This document shows, piece after piece, positions 11,700 through 18,483 of a stretch of DNA of 40,286 bases (positions are counted from its first letter, which is position 1; every line of letters starts with the position of its first letter). The stretch covers positions 1 to 40,286 of the forward strand of contig NZ_WVUG01000048.1 of the NCBI RefSeq assembly GCF_017614965.1, read 5' to 3'. Source of the DNA: Streptomyces griseorubiginosus (GTDB lineage: Bacteria > Actinomycetota > Actinomycetes > Streptomycetales > Streptomycetaceae). The notes beneath the pieces were generated by a model. It did no database searches. It had not been told where the DNA came from and saw only the letters and a list, made by a program, of their open reading frames with translations. The position numbers and the translations under genes were made by a program.

Positions 11700-12949
11700 G
11701 GGATCTCCATGGTGACCATGGTGGGACCGCCGGCGGGAGAGCTGACGGCCAGGACGCCGTCGAATGTACCCAGCCGCCGTTCCACCCCGGCCAGTCCCGA
11801 ACCGGCCCCGATCACCGCACCGCCCTTGCCGTTGTCCGTGACGGTCACCCGCAGCCGCTCGTCCTCGTGGTGCAGGTCGACCCAGATCCGGTCCGCGCCG
11901 GAGTGCTTGACCGCGTTGGTGAGGACCTCGCTGACCGCGAAGTAGGCGGCGGCCTCCACCGGCGCCTCGGCGCGCCCGCCCAACTCGACGTTCACCTCTG
12001 TGGGAACGGGCAGCCGCAGCGCCAACGCCCGTACGGCGTCCCCCAGCCCGCGCTCGGCGAGCACCGGCGGATGGATGCCACGCACCAGCTCCCTGAGCTC
12101 GGCCAGCGCGTCCACCGAGGACTGGCGGGCCTGGGCGAGCAACTGCTTCGCCTTCGCCGGATCCTTGTCCAGGAGCGTCTCGATGGTGCCCAGATCCATC
12201 CCCATCGCCACCAGCCGCGCCTGCGCCCCGTCGTGCAGGTCCCGCTCGATGCGCCGCAGTTCGGCCGCCGAGGAGTCCACGGCGTCCCTGCGCGTCTCGG
12301 TCAGCACCCGCACCCGCTCGGCCAGCTCACGCTGACTGGCGCCCAGTACGGAACGGGTCAGCCTGAAGTGGGCGGTCACCATCCGCGGAGCGAGGGGAGT
12401 GAGGGTGAGCAGCAGGAGGGCAAGCGCGCCGGCGCCGAACGCGGAGGACTGGTCGGTGACATGGACGAACCCGTACCAGTAGCCGCCCCACTGGGAGAGG
12501 GGCCGCCACAGTCCGGCCGCGACCGCGATCCCCTCCAGCGGGTAGAGGAACAGCGCCACCGGCAGCACCGCGGTGACGTACCCCGCCGTCATGTCCACCT
12601 GCAGCCACCGCAGGTCCCGCCACACGGCCGGGTCGCGCAGCAACGTGTACGTCCGCGTCCACGGCCTGCCCTCGGGGACCGGCTGGTACGCCGACGGGAT
12701 CACCACCCCGCACCACTCGGCCGCCACCCTCCGCCGCCAGTCCGCGAACGCCCGCACCCGGCCCAGCACCCACGGGGTCGTGACCAGCCCGATCCCGACC
12801 GGGACGAGCGCGATGGACACGAGCGCGAGGGTGAATCCCAGCACCGCCCCCGGAAGACTCACCAGAGCCAGCACGAACCCCCGCCCCGCCGCGACGACGA
12901 CGTCCCGGGCCCTCGCGGAAAGAGGGCCGCTTTTCGTGTTGGTGTTCAT
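11684..12949 (-). CDS. sensor histidine kinase (HisKA_3 type)
   Basis: A 421-residue membrane kinase partnered with the overlapping response regulator. Hydrophobic segments lie at about 24-60, 122-148 and 168-186, giving a membrane sensor module of the kind common in actinobacterial NarL-type kinases. The phosphoacceptor is His239 in ERDLHDGAQARL. The ATPase domain shows EVLTNAVKHS (N box), VTDNGKGG (G1) and GSGLAGVERR (G2). The start is set at ATG 12949, because the longer frame would run back through tandem repeats and is not protein-like. The signal is unknown. Confidence 0.9.
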   Translation of the reverse strand: MNTNTKSGPLSARARDVVVAAGRGFVLALVSLPGAVLGFTLALVSIALVPVGIGLVTTPWVLGRVRAFADWRRRVAAEWCGVVIPSAYQPVPEGRPWTRTYTLLRDPAVWRDLRWLQVDMTAGYVTAVLPVALFLYPLEGIAVAAGLWRPLSQWGGYWYGFVHVTDQSSAFGAGALALLLLTLTPLAPRMVTAHFRLTRSVLGASQRELAERVRVLTETRRDAVDSSAAELRRIERDLHDGAQARLVAMGMDLGTIETLLDKDPAKAKQLLAQARQSSVDALAELRELVRGIHPPVLAERGLGDAVRALALRLPVPTEVNVELGGRAEAPVEAAAYFAVSEVLTNAVKHSGADRIWVDLHHEDERLRVTVTDNGKGGAVIGAGSGLAGVERRLGTFDGVLAVSSPAGGPTMVTMEIPCALS

Positions 12950-13026
12950 GGCAGCAGTCTCGCTGGCCTCTTGGCCGGGGTCACGGGGCCAGGCCCCCCG
13001 CTCACGGGGTGGTGCCAGATACACCC

Positions 13027-13107
13027 CGGGCCCGGGATCCGGTCACAGCCCGGCGGGCCCGGGATCCGGTCACAGCCCGGCGGGCCCGGGATCCGGTCAC
13101 CGTCCGC
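13027..13107. repeat. 27-bp tandem repeat, about 2.7 copies
   Basis: Copies at 13027-13053, 13054-13080 and 13081-13100 (the last partial) share the core CGGGCCCGGGATCCGGTCAC; copies 1 and 2 look identical. The copy nearest the epimerase contains that gene's TGA stop, so read on the minus strand the array repeats the end of the gene with in-frame stop codons. It fills much of the 147 bases between the epimerase stop and the kinase start. Confidence 0.9.
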
Positions 13108-14092
13108 CCAGCACCTTCGCCTCCACCACCGGATCCAGCCCGACCGACGGCCGATCCGCCCGCTGCGGCGCCGTCCCGCCGATCCCCTGAAGCCAGGCCC
13201 AGGTGTCGGCGACGGTCTCCTCCACCGGCCGGCACCTCAACCCCGTCCCCACCGCCCGGGACACGTCCGCGGAGTGCAGGGAGTCGTGCATGTCACTCCC
13301 AGGCGGCACCCACACCGGCAACTGCGTCCACGGCTCGATCCCGGCATCGAGGATCACGTCCGGCTCCACCCACCGCAGTTCCCCCGATCCGCCGGTCACC
13401 TGCACGCACGCCTCCAGCAACGACCCCATCGTGGCGTGCCCCTGAGGGCTCATCAGGTTGTACGGTCCCTGAAGCTCCCGTTCGGCCGCTCCCAGCACCC
13501 ACTCGGCCAGGTCCCGCACATCCACGTACTGCAACGGCAGCTCCCGCGGCCCCGGCGCCAGCACCGGCCCGCCCCGCGCGATCCGCCCCAGCCACCACGG
13601 CAGCCGCCCGATGTTCTCGTACGGCCCGAGGATCAACCCGGCCCGTACCAGCACGGAACGGTCCGCGCCGAACGCGTCCACGACCGCGATCTCGGCCCCC
13701 CGCTTGTCGCGCGCGTAGTCCGTCCGGTCGGCGTCGGGCTCGGCGCCCTCGACCAGCGGCGCGCCCTCGTCGTACCCGGCGGGCGCGGGCCAGGCGTACA
13801 CCGAGCAGGTGGACACGTACACATACCGCCCGGCGCGGCCCCGCAGCAGCCGCGCCGACTCGTCCACGGCCCGGGGCGCGGCCGACCAGGTGTCGACGAC
13901 GACGTCCCAGGTGCCCTCCGCGAGGGCGGCCAGCCCGTCGGCCGCGGTGCGGTCGCCCCGCAGGGCCCGCACACCGGCCGGGGGCCGCTGCCGCCCCCGG
14001 TTGAGGACGGTCACCTCCCAGCCGCGCCCGAGGGCCGCCTCGACGACGGCCCGTCCCGCGAACTCCGTACCACCCAGCACCAGAAGTCTCAT
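13097..14092 (-). CDS. NAD(P)-dependent epimerase/dehydratase family protein (extended SDR)
   Basis: A 331-residue Rossmann-fold protein. The nucleotide-binding motif GGTEFAG sits at residues 8-14, the catalytic-type YARDK at about 127-131, and the serine strand YVSTCSVYAW before it. The C-terminal half is typical of sugar-nucleotide epimerases, but the substrate cannot be told from sequence. It lies 57 bases downstream of the winged-helix regulator and may be cotranscribed with it. A CACAGT hexamer seven bases before the ATG is a weak leaderless-promoter candidate. A tandem repeat begins at its stop codon. Confidence 0.85.
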   Translation of the reverse strand: MRLLVLGGTEFAGRAVVEAALGRGWEVTVLNRGRQRPPAGVRALRGDRTAADGLAALAEGTWDVVVDTWSAAPRAVDESARLLRGRAGRYVYVSTCSVYAWPAPAGYDEGAPLVEGAEPDADRTDYARDKRGAEIAVVDAFGADRSVLVRAGLILGPYENIGRLPWWLGRIARGGPVLAPGPRELPLQYVDVRDLAEWVLGAAERELQGPYNLMSPQGHATMGSLLEACVQVTGGSGELRWVEPDVILDAGIEPWTQLPVWVPPGSDMHDSLHSADVSRAVGTGLRCRPVEETVADTWAWLQGIGGTAPQRADRPSVGLDPVVEAKVLGGR

Positions 14093-14149
14093 ACCGGTGA
14101 CTGTGCCCGGCCCGCCCGCGGGAGGGAACCGCGCTCTGCCGTCAGCAGA

Positions 14150-14731
14150 TCAACGGCCCGTCGGCGGGGTGTACTTGTAGCCGACCCGGCGGACCGTCTG
14201 GATCGCCTGCCGGTACTCGGCGCCCAGCTTGCGGCGCAGCCGGGCGATGTGGACGTCGACCGTACGGCCGTCGCCCACGTGCCCGTAGCCCCACACGGTG
14301 GTGACGAGCTGGTCGCGGGTGTGCACCCGGCCGGGGTGCGCGACCAGGTGGGCGAGCAGCTCGAACTCCAGGTAGGTCAGGTCGAGTTCGCGCCCGTCCA
14401 CGGAGGCGGTGCGCTGCACGGGGTCGATCCGGACGAGCGCCTCGGCGTCCGGACCGGCCTCCGCCGTGTCGGCGGGGTCCGGGGCGGCGAGGCCGGCCGG
14501 AGCGAGGTGCGGCCGGTCGGCGGGGATGAGGACGAGGTAGCCGACCATCGGCGGCTGTCCGGGCAGCGTGGGCAGGGTGTGCTGGGGCGCGGGCAGCCAG
14601 GTGGCGCCCGGCGGCAGGAACTCCGCCACGTCGATCACCTCGTCCCGGTCCACGGCCCGCAGACGGTGCCGGGAACCGGTGGGGGAGGGGGTGTTGACCG
14701 GAGCGGTGGGTACGGAACGCATGATCGCCAT
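14150..14731 (-). CDS. OmpR-type winged-helix regulator, GlnRII-like
   Basis: A 193-residue DNA-binding protein. The first 95 residues contain no recognisable receiver domain (none of the acidic pair, phosphoacceptor or lysine). Residues about 97-190 are an OmpR/PhoB winged helix: LDLTYLEFELLAHLVAHPGR, then TRDQLVTTVWGYGH and RTVDVHIARLRRKLG. In Streptomyces coelicolor the second GlnR-like regulator, GlnRII (SCO2213), lies close to glnII (SCO2210); position and domain content here agree, so I call it GlnRII-like. Naming is by context, not alignment. A 10-bp direct repeat (TGTACGGCTT, 16 bases apart) lies in its upstream region and could be an operator. The ATG at 14731 has only a weak ribosome site. 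Confidence 0.75.
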   Translation of the reverse strand: MAIMRSVPTAPVNTPSPTGSRHRLRAVDRDEVIDVAEFLPPGATWLPAPQHTLPTLPGQPPMVGYLVLIPADRPHLAPAGLAAPDPADTAEAGPDAEALVRIDPVQRTASVDGRELDLTYLEFELLAHLVAHPGRVHTRDQLVTTVWGYGHVGDGRTVDVHIARLRRKLGAEYRQAIQTVRRVGYKYTPPTGR

Positions 14732-14800
14732 GAGAGGTCAGCTCTTTCGCGCGAGAGGTTCGTCGGAGGGGACGTACTCGTTCGCGTCGGCCGAAGACCG

Positions 14801-14826
14801 TGTACGGCTTGAGACCTGTACGGCTT
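14801..14826. repeat. 10-bp direct repeat upstream of the GlnRII-like gene
   Basis: TGTACGGCTT occurs at 14801-14810 and 14817-14826, 16 bases apart, in the region between the small upstream ORF (whose stop lies at its edge) and the GlnRII-like gene. It may be a regulatory direct repeat or a slipped duplication. Confidence 0.5.
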
Positions 14827-14978
14827 TAGAGGGCCGGCGCGTTCATCGCGCGGCAACACACCCGGTCGAAGTCGTGGTGCTGACGGGAAGGCCAGAACGG
14901 CTCGAGGTCGGTGCGACCCGTCGCGGTGTGGTTCTGGAAACTGGCCATGGCCCCATTGAAGCAGACAGCGGCCCCCAC
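14826..14978 (-). CDS. probable 50-residue protein between glnII and the GlnRII-like gene
   Basis: A short frame starting at GTG 14978 (in-frame ATG at 14948) and ending with TAA. In its favour, GAGAGGAG sits seven bases upstream of the GTG, and codons from 14948 onward are strongly GC-ending. The peptide also has a non-random composition: aromatic and His-rich DLEPFWPSRQHHDFDRVCC with adjacent cysteines. There is no membrane segment or recognised domain. It follows the glnII terminator and precedes the regulator on the same strand. The ribosome site lies in a short palindrome (14979-14991), so its exposure could be controlled. The function is unknown; a Cys/His metal or redox role would be a guess. 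Confidence 0.55.
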   Translation of the reverse strand: MGAAVCFNGAMASFQNHTATGRTDLEPFWPSRQHHDFDRVCCRAMNAPAL

Positions 14979-15051
14979 GAGGAGACTCCTCTCACTGCTT
15001 GGACGTTTCCTTGACATGAAGTGGCCGGTACGGCCTCCCCGCCCGTCAACG

Positions 15052-15088
15052 CCAGGGGGCGCCCACCGCGACGGTGGGCGCCCCCTGG
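15052..15088 (-). terminator. glnII terminator hairpin
   Basis: A 17-bp perfect stem (CCAGGGGGCGCCCACCG and its complement) with a 3-base loop, located 16 bases beyond the glnII stop codon on the minus strand. Confidence 0.88.
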
Positions 15089-15103
15089 GCGTGGCTGAGC
15101 GGA

Positions 15104-16135
15104 TCAGACCTGGCCGGCCTTCTCCAGGGCGGAGCAGCAGGTGTCGACGATCAGACGCGTCACCAGGTACGGGTCCACGTTGGCGTTGGGACGGCGGTCC
15201 TCGATGTAACCCTTGCCGTCCTTCTCGACCTGCCAGGGGATACGGACCGAGGCGCCGCGGTTGGAGACGCCGTAGGAGTACTCGTTCCACGGGGCGGTCT
15301 CGTGCAGGCCGGTCAGCCGGTCGTCGATGCCGGCGCCGTAGTTCTTGACGTGGTCGAGCGGCTTGGAGCCCTCGCCGAGCGACTCACAGGCGGTGATGAT
15401 CGCGTCGTAGCCCTCGCGCATCGCCTTGGTGGAGAAGTTGGTGTGCGCGCCCGCGCCGTTCCAGTCGCCCTTCACCGGCTTCGGGTCCAGCGTCGCGGAG
15501 ACGCCGAAGTCCTCGGCCGTGCGGTAGAGCAGCCAGCGGGCGACCCAGAGCTGGTCGGCGACCTCGAGCGGGGCCAGCGGGCCGACCTGGAACTCCCACT
15601 GGCCGGGCATGACCTCGGCGTTGATGCCGGAGATGCCCAGGCCCGCCTTCAGGCAGTTGTCCAGGTGCGCCTCGACGACGTCACGGCCGAAGATCTCGTC
15701 CGCGCCGACACCGCAGTAGTAGCCGCCCTGGGGGGCCGGGAAGCCGCCCTTGGGGAAGCCGAGCGGGTAGCCGTCCTGGAAGAAGGTGTACTCCTGCTCG
15801 ATGCCGAAGATCGGCTCCTGCGCGGCGAACTTCTCCGCGACCTCCGCCAGCGCGGCACGGGTGTTGGACTCGTGCGGCGTGAAGTCGATGTCGAGGACCT
15901 CGCACATGACGAGGACGTCGTTCCCGCCGCGGATCGGGTCCGGACAGGTGAAGACCGGCTTGAGGACGCGGTCCGAGGCGTGGCCCTCGGCCTGGTTCGT
16001 GGAGGACCCGTCGAAGCCCCAGATCGGCAGCGCGTCCAGACCGGCGGGCTCACCCGCGATGATCTTCGTCTTGGAACGGAGCTTGGCGGTCGGCTGGGTG
16101 CCGTCGATCCAGATGTACTCAGCCTTGAAGGTCAC
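15104..16135 (-). CDS. glnII: glutamine synthetase type II
   Basis: A 343-residue eukaryotic-like GSII that makes glutamine from glutamate, ammonia and ATP in the cytoplasm. It begins VTFKAEYIWIDG and shows the GSII signatures WGFDGSSTNQAEG, GIEQEYTFF and GDWNGAGAHTNFSTKAM, as well as RIPWQVEKDGKGYIEDRRP. GSII has no adenylylation-site tyrosine, so it escapes GlnE control. The start is GTG 16135: GAAGGAAG lies six bases upstream and the length matches the family. It is monocistronic, flanked by a strong terminator and by a promoter region with a GlnR-type operator (16235-16272). Streptomyces are known to have both GSI and GSII; the window carries both. Confidence 0.96.
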   Translation of the reverse strand: MTFKAEYIWIDGTQPTAKLRSKTKIIAGEPAGLDALPIWGFDGSSTNQAEGHASDRVLKPVFTCPDPIRGGNDVLVMCEVLDIDFTPHESNTRAALAEVAEKFAAQEPIFGIEQEYTFFQDGYPLGFPKGGFPAPQGGYYCGVGADEIFGRDVVEAHLDNCLKAGLGISGINAEVMPGQWEFQVGPLAPLEVADQLWVARWLLYRTAEDFGVSATLDPKPVKGDWNGAGAHTNFSTKAMREGYDAIITACESLGEGSKPLDHVKNYGAGIDDRLTGLHETAPWNEYSYGVSNRGASVRIPWQVEKDGKGYIEDRRPNANVDPYLVTRLIVDTCCSALEKAGQV

Positions 16136-16234
16136 GGGCCACTTCCTTCGGGGGTGTGTCTGACGCACTTGCGGGTGCTGCGGCGCTGCGGCACTGGGGC
16201 GCCGCGGTGATGCCCGCGAGCCTGTCAACAGGCA

Positions 16235-16272
16235 GTTTCCCGTCGATTGCTCGAATGTGAACCCCGTGTTAC
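16235..16272 (-). promoter_or_regulatory. GlnR-type operator upstream of glnII
   Basis: On the minus strand the order is GTAAC-n6-TTCAC-n6-GCAAT-n6-GAAAC, with exact 11-base periodicity. This is the spacing known for GlnR a-site/b-site arrays (gTnAc-n6-GaAAc). The two outer sites match perfectly and the two inner sites are weak. TTGACA (16224-16229), a possible -35 element, follows directly. The start codon is 100 bases downstream. Confidence 0.65.
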
Positions 16273-16292
16273 CTGGCGGTGGTGTGGCGCGA

Positions 16293-16305
16293 TTCACGGT
16301 GTGAA
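16293..16305. promoter_or_regulatory. TTCAC/GTGAA palindrome upstream of glnII
   Basis: TTCAC-GGT-GTGAA forms a short dyad 20 bases upstream of the GlnR-type box. It could be a second regulator site or a diverged extension of the box. Seen directly; the function is inferred. Confidence 0.35.
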
Positions 16306-16318
16306 ACGGCCACCCCGC

Positions 16319-16465
16319 TCAGTCCTCCCCGGCCGCCGCCTCCCGCACACCCTCCAGGAACCCCCGGATCGCGGCCGGCTCCCGTTCGTCGTACACACGC
16401 GGCGGTTCCACCACGCGGCCGGTCAACGGCCGCATCCAGGAGGCGGCCGCCGGCTTCCCCTCCGT
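16319..16465 (-). pseudogene. possible C-terminal remnant of an unrecognised gene
   Basis: The last 48 or so codons before the TGA at 16319 read like a protein end (WMRPLTGRVVEPPRVYDERE, then a helix ending EAAAGED). Upstream the frame runs antisense into the hydrolase remnant and is not protein-like. It would be a gene that lost its 5' part. I do not recognise the family. Confidence 0.35.
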
Positions 16466-16472
16466 GCCGAAG

Positions 16473-16705
16473 CCGGTGACCGGTCCGCGCCCGGCCCCGG
16501 ACGCGCCGCGCGTGCTGGACATGCCGGTCCTGCTGTTCCTGGCCGAGAACAGCAGGACAATGACACGTACGAGGTGGCGGGGACGGCGGATGCGCTGCTG
16601 CCGCACGTGGAGACGGTGGTCCTCCCCGGTGTCTCCCGTCATGCGCCGCCGCAGTCCGCACCCGCCGAACTCGGCCGCCTCCTCACGGAGTTCTTGAACC
16701 CTTGA
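16473..16705 (+). pseudogene. alpha/beta-hydrolase C-terminal remnant with frameshift
   Basis: Two frames together give the C-terminus of an alpha/beta hydrolase. The first reads APRVLDMPVLLFLAENSR (to about 16556). The second continues DTYEVAGTADALLPHVETVV and then LPGVSRHAPPQ, containing the strand and catalytic-His region, and ends LLTEFLNP at the TGA 16703-16705. The shift lies at about 16556-16562. No N-terminal half, nucleophile elbow or start is present; the DNA upstream instead holds the end of an oppositely oriented frame. It is therefore a truncated and frameshifted relic, formed probably by deletion. Confidence 0.65.
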
Positions 16706-16708
16706 GCC

Positions 16709-17413
16709 TCACCCCACCTTCTCGATCAGTGCGCGCCGGATCAGGAACTTGCCGGGCTCCCGGACCTGTTCGAAGGCCGCGTTGTTGAGCAGGGCGCAAC
16801 TGCCGGACACCGAGGTGACCTTCACCGTCGTGGACTTGTTGTTGTCCAGGTTGGTGACCTTCAGCGTCGTCCCCGCCGGGAACTGGTTGCTGGACGCGGC
16901 AGGCGCGCCGGCCTCGCCGGAGAGGGTCACGGTGGAGCCCTTGCAGACCTGCCGGGCGGAGCCGGAGGCGGCAGCGCCACCGGTGTTCGCGCCCGCCCCG
17001 GAGTTCGCGTTTCCCGCGGGAGCCGTCTGCGCCGGCTGCGCGGTCTGCTGCTGCGAGGGCTGTGCGGGCTGCGTGGCCTGGGAGTCCTGAGCCGACTCCC
17101 CAACCGCGCACCCCGACGCCTGCTGCTGGACCTTGATCTGCGCGATGACCGCCTCACGGTTGGCGATCCGGGCCGCGGACTGCGCGTCCGGATTCGCCTT
17201 CTGCCCGGCGATGAACCGCTGGTTGTTGCCGAGCGCGGTGGCGAGCCCCTGACAGACCGTCGAGTTCGCGGCCGACAGGGTCTTCGCGGAGGGCGGGGTC
17301 TGCGCGGCGTTCGAGGTCGACGCCATCGCGAAGGCCACTCCGCCCGCCACCGCCGCCGCGCTCACCAGGACCGCGAGCTTCTTCTTCGTACTGACAGTTC
17401 TCCTACGCGACAT
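16709..17413 (-). CDS. secreted or anchored protein with Gln/Ala-rich linker
   Basis: A 234-residue exported protein. The signal peptide is MSRRRTVSTKKKLAVLVSAA through about residue 36 (SNAAQ). Residues 50-102 form a helical segment flanked by cysteines (TVCQGLATAL and ASGCAVG). About 103-155 is a Gln/Pro/Ala/Gly linker. The C-terminal 75 residues are a compact, beta-looking domain with two cysteines (QVCKGSTVTL and SGSCALLNN) and the motif PAGTTLKVTNLDNNK, reminiscent of small surface beta domains. AGGAGG seven bases before the ATG fixes the start. The layout (signal, Cys-bounded helix, low-complexity linker, C-terminal domain) parallels the DUF1996 protein. Function unknown. Confidence 0.8.
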   Translation of the reverse strand: MSRRRTVSTKKKLAVLVSAAAVAGGVAFAMASTSNAAQTPPSAKTLSAANSTVCQGLATALGNNQRFIAGQKANPDAQSAARIANREAVIAQIKVQQQASGCAVGESAQDSQATQPAQPSQQQTAQPAQTAPAGNANSGAGANTGGAAASGSARQVCKGSTVTLSGEAGAPAASSNQFPAGTTLKVTNLDNNKSTTVKVTSVSGSCALLNNAAFEQVREPGKFLIRRALIEKVG

Positions 17414-17471
17414 GCGCGCCTCCTGAAGAGGTAGGGGAGCGTACGTCGCTATGTACGAGATACCGAACGAG

Positions 17472-17487
17472 GTTACTCAGCGGTTAC
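17472..17487. promoter_or_regulatory. GTTAC-n6-GTTAC direct repeat
   Basis: GTTAC at 17472-17476 and 17483-17487, exactly one helical turn apart, upstream of the secreted-protein gene; an inverted GTAAC follows at 17501. The spacing is typical of OmpR-family regulators such as GlnR, MtrA or PhoP. Which of them binds cannot be decided here. Confidence 0.45.
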
Positions 17488-17524
17488 ACGAGTCTCCGAA
17501 GTAACCTGCGTCACACCTGCGTTG

Positions 17525-17629
17525 GTCACTCGAGACGTCGTCACTCGAGACGTCGTCACTCGAAACGTCGTCACTCGAAACGTCGTCACTGAAAACGTCG
17601 TCACCCGACCGTCGGTCACTCCCGCGACA
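17525..17629. repeat. 15-bp tandem repeat array, five good and two degenerate copies
   Basis: The unit is GTCACTCGAGACGTC with small variations, starting at 17525, 17540, 17555, 17570 and 17585, with degenerate units at 17600 and 17615. The last contains the stop codon of the ArsC-family gene. On the minus strand each unit brings a TGA in the same register. The units contain the palindromes CTCGAG and GACGTC. Confidence 0.92.
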
Positions 17630-17978
17630 GCGCCTCGCGTACGGCCTCCTCGGTGCGGCCGACCACCGCGGTGCCGTCGTCCGCCGTGATGATCGGACGC
17701 TGGATCAGCCGGGGACGCTCGGCGAGCGCCCTGATCCACTGCTCCCGCGAACCGGCGTCCCGCGCCCACTCCTTGAGACCGAGCTCCTTCGCGTCCGCCT
17801 CCTGGGTGCGGGTGATGTCCCACGGTTCGAGCCCGAGGCGGTCGAGTACGTCCCTGATCTCGTCCTCGCTCGGTACATCCTCCAGGTAGCGGCGGACGGT
17901 GTAGTCCGCGCCCTCGGCGTCGAGCAGGCTGATGGCGCTGCGGCACTTGGAACAGGCCGGGTTGATCCAGATCTCCAT
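17616..17978 (-). CDS. ArsC/Spx-family thioredoxin-fold protein (arsenate reductase-like)
   Basis: A 120-residue protein beginning MEIWINPACSKCRSAISLLD. CxxC at residues 9-12 carries the nucleophilic cysteine of the glutaredoxin-linked ArsC family. Further family features are the region RRYLEDVPSEDEI and LIQRPIITADDGTAVVGR, whose Arg-Pro is typical of ArsC. It could reduce arsenate or act as an Spx-like redox protein; there is no ars operon nearby, so arsenic resistance is not supported by context. ATG 17978 is preceded at seven bases by TACCGT (17986-17991), suggesting a leaderless transcript. A 15-bp repeat array starts at the stop codon. Confidence 0.87.
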   Translation of the reverse strand: MEIWINPACSKCRSAISLLDAEGADYTVRRYLEDVPSEDEIRDVLDRLGLEPWDITRTQEADAKELGLKEWARDAGSREQWIRALAERPRLIQRPIITADDGTAVVGRTEEAVREALSRE

Positions 17979-18047
17979 GGGGCCAACGGTACGCGAGGGG
18001 AGTGCCGAAAGCCCTTGTGGCCAGGGGCTTTTGTCAGTGGCGGGCGG

Positions 18048-18053
18048 TACACT
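18048..18053 (+). promoter_or_regulatory. possible -10 element of the small conserved gene
   Basis: TACACT matches the -10 consensus of HrdB-type promoters. The transcript would begin about 70 bases before the GTG at 18129. No good -35 element is visible. Confidence 0.4.
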
Positions 18054-18128
18054 AGAAGAAGTGTTCGAGGGTGTTGCCGGGGCGTCGAAGGCCCTGGTGG
18101 ACACCCTGTCCGCGACAGGAGGATGCCT

Positions 18129-18437
18129 GTGCCCGCTGCCGCACTGAAGCCGAAGCCGACCCAGTCCACTGTGAAGCGCCCCGTCCTGCTCGACCTGCCG
18201 TACGAACCCGTGGAGAAGCGCCCGTTGCCGCCGGGCCGGCCCCGCGAGTGGTACGTCACGCACAACCGGCGCCTGAAGGCGATGCGTCTCGCCATCGCCC
18301 TGCTCGACTCGGGCGTCTACATGCCGAACCAGGCCCGCAACGAGACGATCCGGCACACGGCGGAACTGATCGGAGTCCACCCGCCGTCGGACACGACGTG
18401 CCACATGGTGCGGGCGCTGATGCGCTACAGCCGATGA
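18129..18437 (+). CDS. small basic protein of unknown function
   Basis: A 102-residue, Arg/Lys-rich protein (REWYVTHNRRLKAMRLAIAL, then HPPSDTTCHMVRALMRYSR) with no membrane segment. The start is decided by the ribosome site: AGGAGG at 18117-18122 directly abuts the ATG at 18123 (no spacing) but is six bases from the in-frame GTG at 18129, which I prefer. Its ordered look and strong codon bias suggest a conserved actinobacterial protein. The basic charge would fit nucleic-acid binding, which is inference only. A strong hairpin follows the stop. Confidence 0.75.
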   Translation: MPAAALKPKPTQSTVKRPVLLDLPYEPVEKRPLPPGRPREWYVTHNRRLKAMRLAIALLDSGVYMPNQARNETIRHTAELIGVHPPSDTTCHMVRALMRYSR

Positions 18438-18442
18438 GGCCG

Positions 18443-18474
18443 GTGCCGGGCGCCGCACACGGGGCGCCCGGCAC
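18443..18474. terminator. bidirectional hairpin terminator
   Basis: A 12-bp perfect stem (GTGCCGGGCGCC and its complement) with an 8-base loop, between the convergent stops at 18437 and 18484. Confidence 0.8.
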
Positions 18475-18483
18475 GTCCGCCCG

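Noticed and set aside
13027..13107. CRISPR-like array
   Set aside because: The repeats are directly adjacent with no spacers, and no cas genes are present.
11867..14812. A 981-codon plus-strand frame across kinase, epimerase and regulator genes
   Set aside because: It runs opposite three well-supported genes and through a tandem repeat. Its translation is Pro/Arg/Gly-rich without domains.
16319..16642. An intact 107-codon minus-strand gene
   Set aside because: Its first half is antisense to the hydrolase remnant, and there is no ribosome site. Only the last 48 or so codons look like protein.
17525..17629. CRISPR array or replication iterons
   Set aside because: There are no spacers, no replication gene nearby, and the units are head-to-tail 15-mers inside a gene end.
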